Below are positions 11,852 to 21,932 of a stretch of DNA of 29,250 nt, piece after piece; position 1 is the stretch's first letter, and every line of letters starts with the position of its first letter. The position numbers were made by a program, and so were the translations under genes. The DNA is from Irineochytrium annulatum (Eukaryota; Chytridiomycota; Chytridiomycetes; Chytridiales; Chytridiaceae). A model generated the notes under the pieces. The model was given only the letters and a program-made list of their open reading frames with translations, was not told the DNA's origin and made no database searches. The stretch covers positions 1 through 29,250 of the forward strand of contig JADGJL010000244.1 in the NCBI GenBank assembly GCA_027600665.1. The letters run 5' to 3'.

Positions 11852-12915
11852 TTGCACTCTATCAACACTTTAGGAACCGCTCTCCGCTCCAGAGACGGTG
11901 ATGGCGGGGCGGCGACTTCGACGCCAAGGGAGGCTCACGGAGGATGACCGCGACGAGAATCTGGTCGTGTAAATCTGCAACTGGTGTAAATCTTCTGTGG
12001 TGTGGACGTGATTCGTCAACTATCCCTTCACAATGAGTCCGTTCCCAAATGCCGCATTTGCAATTGCTCTACATCTAAACGACTAACTTGGGTATACCAC
12101 CTTCATCTGAAAAGGGAAGGAATATGTATTCTACTTTCGTCAGGCGGTCGTGAATCCTCTTAACACGAAGTGGGAGCGAAGAAACTTATGCCGACGGTAA
12201 ATCGTTGGGGTAATGCGATTAATGAGGGCACACGGGCAAGGGATATAGCAGCAGCCGTATTTTACAAAACTGTGGCGTGGGCAACGAAGGGGAGCGACAA
12301 GTCACACCTTGCTGCCAGCGCGTGACAAGTAAATGTGGATATCGAAGTGTGGTAGAAGTGGATACATGGAATGAAGATACACGGTACCGTGAACAATGAG
12401 AAAATGGAAATCCCAAAGAATGAAAGTAAGAGCAAAGGGAGAAGCAATCAGGAACGCTCAGGTGATATGTTAACACGAAGCAATATTCCGGGAATAATAA
12501 TAATAAGGGCAGTACATGAGCACGTTTCAACGGCCCCAAACGCGACAAATCGGTTTGATAAGATAATCTAGGGGGAGGATACAAAAGTAGGTAATTTGAC
12601 AGCACGAGGGATTGAAATTCGGTGGGGAGTCAACGAGCGTTCTGGATTAAGCATAACGTTATCCCCGACAGCGGGAAGAGGGAAGGGTCGTGAGCAAGGT
12701 AGGAGATATGATGTGGGGGTAGACTGGCGCATATATAGCGAGGGTACAACACCTCGGAAATAAAAAAAGCAATACAGGAGAGGGTGGAAGGTAGAAGCAA
12801 GAAGCATTAGATCTGAGTAACACGCTGTCAATGTCAACTTCAAAAGAGATAGCAGGGGGAAAGCGGATAACGAGATAAAAACAAAAGGGATGAAATGGAA
12901 CGGCGACTGATGGTG
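11852..12915. other. Intergenic gap upstream of transporter and downstream of zinc-finger gene
   Basis: About 1060 bp. It contains the presumed transporter promoter (nearest 11852) and the zinc-finger 3' UTR (nearest 12915). Purine-rich on the plus strand from about 12340 to 12900, with a short AAT run near 12495. The open frames, such as minus 12605-12219, are Ser/Leu/Pro-rich products of this bias. I see no gene, tRNA or repeat. Confidence 0.6.
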
Positions 12916-15086
12916 CTAGGGTCTCTCGACCTCATTAGCCACCGTCTTAGAATTTGAAGGCTTGGAGCAGGAGCGCCGGTGGTCGACAAACGACGCCAGG
13001 TTGACAAAGGTACCGGTGCAGTGCTCACACCTCTGTGTGCGCTCGGGGTTGTGTAGGGCACGGACATGGCGGAGCAGGTCATGCTTGCGGGAGAAACGTG
13101 CCGAACAATACTCGCAACCGTGAGGTCGGTCATCTGCGAAAATGAGAAAACTTATCAGACTTTGGGCAATATACACCAGAGAGTATAATAGGGATGTGGA
13201 AGCACGTACTTGTATGGACCAACATGTGACTCTTCAACGCGTATCGTCGCAGAAACGTCCTTCCACAACCCTTTACGGGACAGAGGATCTCGCCGGACTC
13301 TGGTGCGGTGTCGACGTGCTCCTTCAGCAGACTCTCGTACGCCCCGACTTTAATCTGACTCGTGGGTTTTCGGGCCTTTCTGGGCCTAGGCACGGCCAGG
13401 CTCTTCTTCGTCGGGGACTTCGTCGAGCAGGTCGAGGACGTGGAAGCCGACAATTGACGCGAGTGAGACGCGGAGGAGAAGTCCGTCAGAGTCGAAGCTG
13501 AAGAATTGGTGGCGGACCGTGAAGAGGTCCGCCTCGCAGCCGGTCCCGGTTTGACCTTGACGCGCTGCGGATCGGCGCGCTCCGCTGGACGATCCATTTA
13601 ATCACAATTTGAAATGCGTGTCTTCAAACCTCCATGGGTCGGTTCCTCCAGATCGGACATTGAACTGCAAGACGCCGACAAGGCACCAAGAAGCTCGTGC
13701 TTATCGTCGGCCTCAAAATGTTCGTCGCTCTGAGCAAGCGCAATTTCCATAGCCCCGACCTTGTGAAAGCAGTCGTCTGCGAGGCGCAATATACCGGAAC
13801 AGGAAAATGGCAGCGATTGCAGGATGGTGATAACGAAGGTCAGTCAACATGTAAAGCCAGCGAAAACTCGTACCGCCGAGAGGCTCCGTCTTCACGCGTA
13901 CAAACTCGCTATCGACTGCGGCGCCGTCAACCTCGGATGCATCGCCCACGAACTTATGCGGTGCTTCCGTTCCACTCGCAAACGAAGTTAAGCCTTCGCC
14001 GCCGACCGTCCCATTGGCCTCCGGCTTTATGCCGCCGCTGTCGTTGCCCGACGGGTCCAAATCCATTCCAGCCTCCGTCGCTCTAAGGTCAAAGCTGACG
14101 TCACCTGCCCCAGATGTCACGCTCGCATCCCACTGGAAGTCCCACGAGAACCCCGTCAAGTCTTCGGCCGCGGCAAGATCCGCCGGTGGCATAGACGCGC
14201 TCTCTACGCCAAGACCCGCCGATAGCATGGATACGTTATCCCCGGTGAAACCTGCCGCCTCGACGATGCCTTGCATGATCGCGTCCAGCTCGGCGTCCGC
14301 GACCGGGACGGTCAGGCTCGGACATCCAACGCGCCCATCTCCCGATGCTGCGCCGCCTTGCTCAAAGTCCGACTGATGCTGAAACGCGTGATGCTGCGAA
14401 GTGCCCGGCTGACCCGGGATCGTGTCCGGGGAGCTCGACGAGGTCGGGAAGAAGAAAAACTCGTCGATGCACGGGATCGCGGGGGCGTGGTTAGCGGCAA
14501 TCGGCGAGATCGCGGGATCCGTCGTAGAAGTGGAGATGGTTATCGCGGCGCAGTCCGCGGCGGCGGCTTCTAGAGGCGTCGCTGGCGGGGAGAATGGGGA
14601 TGGCGACGGAGTAAAAAGGATCTGCTGGTGGTGGGGGAGCGGAAAAAACTGCCCGTGCGGAGGATGAGAGTCGAAGCCCATGAACCGCTGATGGTACGAG
14701 TGATAGTGACACGGTGGCGGCGGGTGCAATCGACAAGGGATCCGGTCGAGCGGGTTCGTGTGCAATGGCCGCGGTTGCATCGAGTCGTGAGGATGTTGAC
14801 ACGGATGCATGGAATGCATGGGCGCGAGCGCGTCGAGATGACGGAGGTGCCCCAAAGGCGCTGCCGGCAAACGCGAGATATTTGGAAATTGCCCCGTAGC
14901 CAGCTGCGGCGCCTTGTCGCTCGCCGGGGTAATTATGAGGTCCTCGCTCAGGCCGAAGCGACGATGATCGATATGCATGGGCGATTTGCGAATTAAATGC
15001 GGCGGGTGCCGGGCCATATCGGCGGCCCGCGACGAGGTCGATGATGCCGATGCGGTCCGCCGTTGGTAAGGATCAAAGGGGTTCAT
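12916..15086 (-). CDS. Three-finger C2H2 zinc-finger transcription factor, Swi5/Ace2-like layout
   Basis: Four exons (15086-13874, 13776-13630, 13584-13210, 13133-12916) give 650 residues. The zinc fingers are near the C-terminus: finger 1 CPVKGC...H-x3-H at 555-577, finger 2 CEYC...H-x4-H at 585-606, finger 3 CEHC...H-x3-C at 614-634. Finger 3 ends in Cys instead of His. The HTNDRPHGC linker between fingers 1 and 2 is rebuilt across a 76-bp intron. Residues 1-400 are rich in Pro, His, Ser and acidic stretches, typical of a disordered activation region. Residues 460-540 are basic and Ser/Thr-rich (KSPTKK, PRPRKARKP), a likely nuclear localisation signal and phosphorylation region. Finger order and the C2HC third finger recall fungal Swi5/Ace2 cell-separation regulators, but orthology is not shown. 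An upstream exon cannot be excluded. Confidence 0.8.
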
Positions 15087-16077
15087 CGCTTGATCCACTC
15101 GTCGCGTTATAAGGGCCGGAAGGTGGGCTGCGGGTAAGGAGGGCTCGGTCTCGAGAGGCCGTTGGACGAAATCGCCCGTCGTCCGCCTCGGCCCGTCCGT
15201 CGAGGTCCCGGTTGGCCGACGAGGAGGTTCACTGGGGATGGTGAGGCGGTTGAGGTACTGCTGGATCGCGATGAGGGGGTCGGGGATCGGCCTGCAACGT
15301 TATTATGCGGATTTGCCGATCTTCGCACGAATCACAAGAAAAAATGTACGAGCTGCCGGACCACCAGCCTACGCGGGGGAATCGGGCTGTGCTTTCTTGG
15401 GACTGTGCCGGCAACGGCCCTTTCCGACTGTGTATTAAAGACTACCTTCGACTGTTACAAACTCGGCGACGCATAGGGGAGGGTGCGCCATCCTTGGCGA
15501 TTACGTGACATCCCTGTCGGCTCTCAATGTAAGTCTTCGTCGGCGGTATTTTAAAATCGAACAACATTCCAATCCAAGGCAACGTCACCTCTGCATGCCC
15601 CAATCACGAGTCCAACACAGCTGTCCGCTATCTCTCCGCCAACTTCTGCAGCGTGCAGAAACACGATGACATGGTCTCCTCGAGGCAGCTCGTGATGGAG
15701 CACTGTCGACTGGTTAGAGGCAACATTTAGGAAATCGAATCACTTCGACACACCACCAATGCAACACGGAGGATGCAGTTCCCACTCTATTGAAGGTTCC
15801 GTCTTTATATAAAGCCGCAGGTCGTCCCCTGTAAAATGCAACGAAGCTTTTCGCCTACTTTCATTAAACGTGCCACAAACCTTACCGTCATTTGATTATT
15901 GCGTCGATCGCCGTAAGAGGCACCCTCGCGTTCGTCGTCGTCTGATCCTTCAATGATCAGATACGTGAAGGAATATTGAACAACGATTAGGCCCCACCTA
16001 CCTCGCATTACAGTGGCGTAGTATGCGGAGATCGTTTCTTTAATGACGGAACTTTGACGTTCGCGAATCCTGAAGCA
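15087..16077. promoter_or_regulatory. Divergent intergenic region between zinc-finger gene and CFAP58
   Basis: About 990 bp between two divergent starts, so it should carry both promoters. A 12-bp perfect palindrome, CTTTATATAAAG, at 15813-15824 reads as a TATA-like box on both strands, roughly 255 bp from the CFAP58 ATG and 730 bp from the zinc-finger ATG. The stretch 15107-15328 has an open minus-strand frame that is Ser/Pro/Arg-rich. It has no clear splice link to the zinc-finger gene, so I leave it as probable 5' UTR. No other signals were identified. Confidence 0.4.
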
Positions 16078-18975
16078 ATGGACAAACCGGCCTCATCAGA
16101 CCCCGAACCGCCGCCGCCGGTCCCAGCAGCCCAACCGGCTCCGCAAACCCACCCACCTACCCCGGCCACGGTCACGGCCCCTACCACGGCCCCAGAGAAA
16201 CGTCAGACCTCGCCAGCGAAGCCGGCATCCGCCCACGTGGACGAGCAGGAGCGCCAAGAGGCCCTGTTCGTTCAATATGAGACCGAGTATCAGGAGACCA
16301 TCAGTGGCATTCAGGGCGATGACAGTTTGAGCAAGTTCAAGACCGAGTACGAGAAGATGCACAAGGCCCTCCTAAGGTCCCGGCACCACGCCATAGTCCT
16401 CTACAAACAGTACGAGGAGCTTCATGGCGAGTATACGGGGAACGTCTCGCTGGCGCAGGACGCGATCAAGGCCACGATGACGGATGACTCTACGCTGAGG
16501 ACCCTTAGGGGTCAGATAAAGAAGGCGGAGGAGACGGCGGAGGCCTGCCAGAAGCGGGAAGAGACCCTGAGGGAGGACCTAAGGCTGCTGAAGGTTGAGA
16601 TCGCGGGACTGAACACGACGGTGAAGCAAGGAGTCGGGTTGAGCGTGGTGCAGGAGCGCACGCTGAACGAGCTTATCGCGGCAAAGGAGGCGGCGCAGCG
16701 GGATCTGGACGCCGAGCTGGATCGGATCGTGCATTTGCGGAACTCCATCTCCGAGATCTCGGAGAAAATCCGGGTTAGCGACCAGCAGAAGAGGGACAGG
16801 GAGCATGAGATATATGATCTGAAGGAGCGGAACGCGGCGAAAAAGGCCGATATTGACGCTGAGCTGCGCAATAAGGAGAGACTGGAGCGGGATCTGCGTG
16901 AGCTGCGTGTCGTCGTAACCGTCAAGTCGCAGGAGGTCCGGGGAAAGCAAGACGCTGTCAACCGGGCGACAGATGAAATCGGCATCCTTGAGTCGCAGAT
17001 CAGATCCCAAAAGCAGATGCTAGAGAAGCTGTTTAAGGACCAGGAGAGCCTGCAGGGTCGGACAATAAAGCTCCAGCTGGACTGCAACGAGCAAATCACG
17101 ATGACGAGTGAACTCATCGACGACAACGAGCAGCTGGCGAAGGACGTGAAATCGAAGGAGGACGATCTGGAGAAGACAAAGTCGGAGGTGAAGAAAGTGA
17201 ACAAGGTACGGGACGCCCTCGCGAAGAAGAATCGCGCGCTAGAGGATCAGCGGATTGAGGTTGAGCACGAGCGAAGAAGTCTACGGGCGCAGAATGAGGG
17301 GACGCTCCAGGACATCGACAAGATGAAAAAGGCTATTGACGTTACGCGGAAGGGGATCGATGACTTGCAAAGAGAACGAGACATTTTGAAAGTTAACTGC
17401 ATCAAAACGACGAGTGAGACGAACAAGCACTCCCACACGGCGCTTCTCTTCCGACAAACGCGGCACAACCTCGAGGTCGAGCTCAACCGAGAGAATAGGC
17501 TCCTTGCGGAGGAATTAAAGACGATCCGCGCGTTGGAGGACGAGCGGAACGGCTACGTCGACGAGGCCACGAAAATACAGGCTCTGTGTGTTGCGGGTCT
17601 TCAGGAAATTCGGGAAAAGGAGACCGAAATCTTTGAGTATAAGAAGAAGATGATACAGGCGGACACGAAGCTAAAGCACCAGCAGAATCTGTACGAGGCC
17701 GTGCAGAGCGACAGGAACCTCCATTGCAAACACCTCATAGAGTCGCAGGCAGAGATCGCGGAGATGAAGCGGAAGCTGAAGATCATGAACTTCCAGATTA
17801 ATGGATACAAGGAGGACATCAACGCTAAGGACGATGCGATGGCGAGGGAGGTCGCGGAGAACGGAAAGCTGCAGAAGGATATCGAGATCATAACGGATGA
17901 GGTGAAAACACTGAAGAATCAGAACGATCTGGCGCAGGCATACATCCGCAGCCAACTGGCCGAGGAGATGAAGCTCAACCAGTTTGTCAAGGAAGCGGAT
18001 CTTGAGCGTGCCAGACAAGAGAACGCCTTGCGGGTCCTGATTAGCGAGAGGGATAACCTAAGCGCGCAGCTGATCCGGCAGAATGAGGAGCTAGCGAAGG
18101 CCTATAACCAAATCAAGACGCAGCAGTCATCCCTCACGCGCTCCGAGATCTACTACCAGGATCGACTGAAGCTGATAGCAGGGGTTCGGGATGAGATCAG
18201 ATCGCTCAGGCAGCAGAACCAGGACCTCCAGAAGGAGACGATGGACCTTGAGTCCTCTAAGCGGACGGCCCTCCGGCTGCAGAGCGACATCATCCGCGAG
18301 AAGACGCGTCAGAAGGCGCTTGAGGACGAGCTCGGGAACCCGGTCAACGTCCACCGGTGGCGGAAGCTCGAGGGCAGCAACCCGAAGGCCTTCGAGATGA
18401 TACAGCTCCTCCACACGCTGCGAAAGAACCTCATCGCGAAGACGAAAGAGGACGAGGAGAAGCAGCAGCTGATCCAAACGAAGGAGCAGCTCTATTTGCA
18501 CCTAAACGCCCTCAATGATAAGCGGGTCGGGCCGGAGGCCCTCGAGCAGGTGGACGAGATGGAGCAGACCCTGAAGGCTAAGAAGGAGCAGCTGAACCAC
18601 ACCGAGTCCGAGCTCAACATGTTTCGATCCCATGTCAAAGAATACCGACACGCAATTGACGTCCAGAACAGGGGTCTGGCGCAGGTCAAGGAGTTGTACT
18701 TTGAAGCGAGGCGGAACGGGAAGTTTGGGACGGCGCATGCGGGCTATAGCCACAGCTACGTTAGCAAAAGCGCGACGGGGTCGGCCACGGCGTCGAGGCT
18801 CGCGCCGTCGGCGGAACCGAGCAGCTTCCCCGGGTCCCCAATACCGCCGTTGCCGCCGTTACCGAATGGCCCGCTGGTGGCGATGTCGAACGGGGTGTTA
18901 GACGGTCGGGAGCCGTTTGAGGAGGAGCAGCAGGACGAGCAGCAGGGCGGTGAGGTGGTGGAGATAATAATATGA
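16078..18975 (+). CDS. CFAP58: Cilia- and flagella-associated protein 58 (CCDC147) homologue
   Basis: A single uninterrupted exon encodes 965 residues from the first ATG at 16078. An in-frame TTG at 16054 is not a likely start. Residues 1-55 are Pro/Ala-rich. From about 60 to 900 the protein is continuous coiled coil with dense Glu/Lys/Arg/Gln heptads. The family signature sits near the end: NPVNVHRWRKLEGS at about 754-767, followed by IQLLHTLRKNLIAKTKE, LIQTKEQLY and a terminal SELNMFRSHVKEYRHAI helix. After about 895 comes a Gly/Ser/Pro-rich tail and an acidic Glu/Gln-rich end. CFAP58 is an axonemal protein needed for motile flagella in animals and protists. Its presence implies a flagellated zoospore. 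It is the only complete gene here with no intron, and it is GC-rich. Confidence 0.92.
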   Translation: MDKPASSDPEPPPPVPAAQPAPQTHPPTPATVTAPTTAPEKRQTSPAKPASAHVDEQERQEALFVQYETEYQETISGIQGDDSLSKFKTEYEKMHKALLRSRHHAIVLYKQYEELHGEYTGNVSLAQDAIKATMTDDSTLRTLRGQIKKAEETAEACQKREETLREDLRLLKVEIAGLNTTVKQGVGLSVVQERTLNELIAAKEAAQRDLDAELDRIVHLRNSISEISEKIRVSDQQKRDREHEIYDLKERNAAKKADIDAELRNKERLERDLRELRVVVTVKSQEVRGKQDAVNRATDEIGILESQIRSQKQMLEKLFKDQESLQGRTIKLQLDCNEQITMTSELIDDNEQLAKDVKSKEDDLEKTKSEVKKVNKVRDALAKKNRALEDQRIEVEHERRSLRAQNEGTLQDIDKMKKAIDVTRKGIDDLQRERDILKVNCIKTTSETNKHSHTALLFRQTRHNLEVELNRENRLLAEELKTIRALEDERNGYVDEATKIQALCVAGLQEIREKETEIFEYKKKMIQADTKLKHQQNLYEAVQSDRNLHCKHLIESQAEIAEMKRKLKIMNFQINGYKEDINAKDDAMAREVAENGKLQKDIEIITDEVKTLKNQNDLAQAYIRSQLAEEMKLNQFVKEADLERARQENALRVLISERDNLSAQLIRQNEELAKAYNQIKTQQSSLTRSEIYYQDRLKLIAGVRDEIRSLRQQNQDLQKETMDLESSKRTALRLQSDIIREKTRQKALEDELGNPVNVHRWRKLEGSNPKAFEMIQLLHTLRKNLIAKTKEDEEKQQLIQTKEQLYLHLNALNDKRVGPEALEQVDEMEQTLKAKKEQLNHTESELNMFRSHVKEYRHAIDVQNRGLAQVKELYFEARRNGKFGTAHAGYSHSYVSKSATGSATASRLAPSAEPSSFPGSPIPPLPPLPNGPLVAMSNGVLDGREPFEEEQQDEQQGGEVVEIII

Positions 18976-19225
18976 TCAGATTTAGAATAGAAGTAATATA
19001 CAATAAGAAAGTAATGGAAGTTTGTTTTGGTTTTGGAGTTCGGCACGCTTCCACAACTTGCATCACACTGAGCAGCACAAAAGTTGATTGGAGTGAAATG
19101 CGTGATAGGCGAACGCGTCCGTTACGCGAACGTGCGACGTTGGACGGAAGGCTCTCGATATTCCACAGTCCAGACTCGAAATCTCTCTCGGAAGTGTCCC
19201 ATCGTCGCAGCATCCGTCTTCAAAG

Positions 19226-19958
19226 ATGACGACCCTGATTCTCGAGCCTACGCCCGTGGAGTGGAGATATGGATGCATAGCCGGCAAACAAAGGCCACGC
19301 TTCTCAGAAGAGCTGCCTGGATGGTATTTCTGCCGCATTTTCTTCTTTCTTTTCCCGTTGCGTTTGACGCGACACATTCCATAGGGCGTTGGCTACTCAG
19401 GACGTCTCACCGCGGCTTCACGTGGAAAGGATCACCGTGGTCAACTTCGAGATCTCGAAGCTCTATAATCCGTAACGTCTTCCTTCATTCCCTGTTTCTG
19501 ATTTTCCTTAACTTACCTCTTTCCGAAAAACTCTTCAGGTTAGTCCTCTCCTTTCCATCTCCTTCGCTGAACTCTTCTACTTCAGGTACCGAATCGGGTT
19601 CATCCTAGCCACTCTGTTTCCCTTGGTCGGCTTCCACTGCGCGTCCGTACTCCTTCTCTTAAACAACCAGTACTTCCCCGCCATTGAAGCCGCCATCTGG
19701 ACTCTCTTCTTTCTGGCCATCGCATTCTACATCGGGGTCTCGATGAGAAGCTTTTATCAGGTACAATGTATTGCCTTCGGAAACCGTGAACTAGAACCAT
19801 CTAAACATACATTATAGGTGCGGAAGGCGTTGCAGACATATCAAGCCGAGTGGTCGAACGGGCCGCTAAATTACAACTTTGGGAATCTGCATGATGTGTT
19901 CGCTTCGCGGCAGGGCATCATTTTGACGCTCACCCCGGCGCCGAAATTCATTGTCTAA
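19226..19958 (+). CDS. Small two-TM membrane protein, family not recognised
   Basis: Four exons (19226-19323, 19385-19471, 19586-19760, 19818-19958) join in phase into 166 codons plus a stop. The last two exons are firm: a hydrophobic hairpin (FILATLFPLVGFHCASVLLLL, then AIWTLFFLAIAFYIGVSM at about 107-124) followed by a soluble tail with VRKALQTYQAEW, NYNFGNLHDVF and a terminal LTPAPKFIV. The second exon supplies HVERITVVNFEISKLYNPYRIG just before the first membrane segment. The first exon and its 61-bp intron are less certain, and the third intron (19472-19585) is long for this window. No signal peptide is evident. I do not recognise the family and propose no function. It is 250 bp downstream of CFAP58 on the same strand and convergent with OST3. 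Confidence 0.6.
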
Positions 19959-20198
19959 AGGTTGCATCCATTGGGAGGATTAGGAGTTAGCGCAGAACGA
20001 GGCAGTTCTCAAACGCCAGAATAGTTAAAATTAGTGCCAAGTACCAACACAGATATGTGCTGGAATCAAATCTTTATTAAGTCCGCAGAAGGGGTTTGCG
20101 GACCATGTGGGCCCAAAATCTAGAAGCCTCCCGTTCTCGGAGTGTCGCGACTTCGACTTGTCGCCGACGTCGAGTTCAAAAAAGCTGAACATATCATA

Positions 20199-21790
20199 TT
20201 AGGATTCAGAAAGAAACAACGGAGCAAAATACCGCACCAAAGAAAAGGGATAACCTCCGTTCTTTGCCTTAAATAGGCGCAGGAGGAACGAGTAAAAGAA
20301 CAAGAAGACGCCGATCGCGGTAAAGGCCGCCACGCGCCTCGTGTTCGAGTTTTCGTTTTCGGGTACGAAAGACACTAGGGCGACGACCGCGAGAGAGATT
20401 ATGGAGTCTATTGTGCAGTGGAGTAAATCAGCGAAATTGATTTTGTAGCATTTGGCGCAAAAGACGAACACAAAGCAGCCACAATCTGGGTTTCGACTTG
20501 GAACTGCTGTTGGAAGCCTGGTGCAATCAGCTCCGGTTTCCCATCCTTAACGCCGGTGTAAGGAGCGCCGCGAATCTGGTTCCACATGTGGCCTGAGCAG
20601 AAGATGACGATTATGCCCTGCATTTAAATGGATCAATACACCAGCCGCTCATGCAATTCGGCCTGTAGTTTTTTTTGCAAAACCGAGCCAAACGGTTGAA
20701 GACACATAGGGAGCGACAGTAATAGAGCAATAGTCACCAAAGAGATCACGGTCCAGATTTTTTTATTCCAGATAAATTGAGAGAAGTTCGTGAGGACGGT
20801 GTAGCCAATGAAGAGAGCTGAAACGGCACCAAGCCCTAGAACCGCATAGGTCCCGAAATCGACCGGTCGGGAGATAGCGATCTAATGAAGGACACTTTAA
20901 CAATGAAAGGCTAGCTGAAACTTATTTCAACTCACTCTGACTTTCGAGGTGTTGTCGACCCACTTCGCAAGATCCTCTGCCTTTAAACCCCTAGGAATAA
21001 CAAAGAATAGAATCATCCCTTAGTTTCGTCGTGCTAAAAATGGCAAAACACACTTCCTGTTCAGGTCGTAGAGTTCATAGTCGCCAGAGATCAATTTAAG
21101 ATTCGGACCTTCGCTTGGCGGAAAGTGGAGGACGTACGGCACATTTGAGATTTGCAACTATGAAGCGAATACGTCAATACAGCGCTCGAGGCTCTGTAGC
21201 TTTCTTGCACGTCCATTTCGCCCACGCGACGATAGCATCGAAGAAATTCATGGCCCAACAAAAAACTTAATCTGCACCTTTCGAAAAACCTCTTGGCCAT
21301 CCTTGAAATCCAAAACGCCGAAATAAAGCCTTCCCGGGCTCTTTTTGGTGCGCCCCCAAGCTTGAGTGACCAGCGCGAGCTCGCCGGCAAACTCCCTGGT
21401 TCAGTGTATCAGCAACTCGCGTGAAAACAAAGATGCAGATCGAAGCCGGCTCAGAATGGCCCCACGCGAAAAAAGGACAGGAAAGCACGAATGAAAATCG
21501 GCGGTGCATTACTTGCAGGGCTGGCAGTTGTACTCGTTCCCCATGGCGGTCAGGACGACGAAGAGGGAGTAATTTCGGGGCTTCTCCGTGAAGAGGTTGT
21601 AGGAGCGCGAGTCCAGCCTGATCGGGGCCTTGGGGTTGTTGTCCAAGGTCTCCTCCAACTTCTCGACCTTCTCCTCCGCAGAGCGGGCCCATGCGAGCGT
21701 CACCACGAGGGCTAGGAGCAGTGTGAGCAATGAGTTCCTCATCATAAACCTCATAAAAAGACACTTTGATGGAGAGCTTAAGAGGAACAT
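20199..21790 (-). CDS. OST3: Oligosaccharyltransferase thioredoxin subunit OST3/OST6
   Basis: Seven exons (21790-21513, 21395-21278, 21157-21054, 20990-20936, 20881-20738, 20617-20470, 20407-20199) give 351 residues, a normal length for the family. An N-terminal signal segment (LLTLLLALVVTLAWA) leads to a lumenal thioredoxin-like domain with FVVLTAM and the redox motif CQPC at about 89-92. Next come LYFGVLDFKDGQEVF and ISNVPYVLHFPP (the cis-Pro loop). Four C-terminal TM segments follow, with the conserved SGHMWNQIRGAPY between the second and third and a QVETQIVAALYS stretch. The subunit sits in the ER membrane and tethers cysteine-containing acceptor proteins for N-glycosylation. Three introns here are 117-120 bp, about twice the window norm. 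Methionines 12 and 15 codons downstream are alternative starts. Confidence 0.93.
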
Positions 21791-21932
21791 GATTTCTACA
21801 ACCAGTCTTCAACATATGTTTATTATCACGACGCAGCCTAGGCCGACATCCAGACCGGACAATCTTGTCCTTTGGAGGATCTCCACTTACACAGCACATC
21901 GTGTCCACCACCAGTTTAAAAATCAGTCATGC

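Noticed and set aside
12160..12480. The 11-mer TTAACACGAAG occurring at 12160 and 12470
   Set aside because: No extended similarity around the two copies, so probably chance or a minor motif.
12219..12605. 128-codon minus-strand ORF
   Set aside because: Its Leu/Ser/Pro-rich composition reflects a pyrimidine-rich strand, and no motif or plausible splice partner is present.
14014..14996. Plus-strand ORFs opposite the zinc-finger gene
   Set aside because: Shadows of the Pro/His/Ala-rich minus-strand exon.
15107..15328. 73-codon minus-strand ORF just upstream of the zinc-finger gene
   Set aside because: Considered as an upstream exon, but it ends in a stop before the ATG and I found no convincing donor-acceptor pair linking it.
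16512..17204. 230-codon minus-strand ORF inside CFAP58
   Set aside because: A Ser/Arg/Phe-rich antisense shadow typical of coiled-coil genes rich in GAG and AAG codons.
19818..19958. Tail of the small membrane protein as a possible DHHC palmitoyltransferase
   Set aside because: The NFGN...VF string loosely recalls these enzymes, but there is no Cys-rich DHHC domain.
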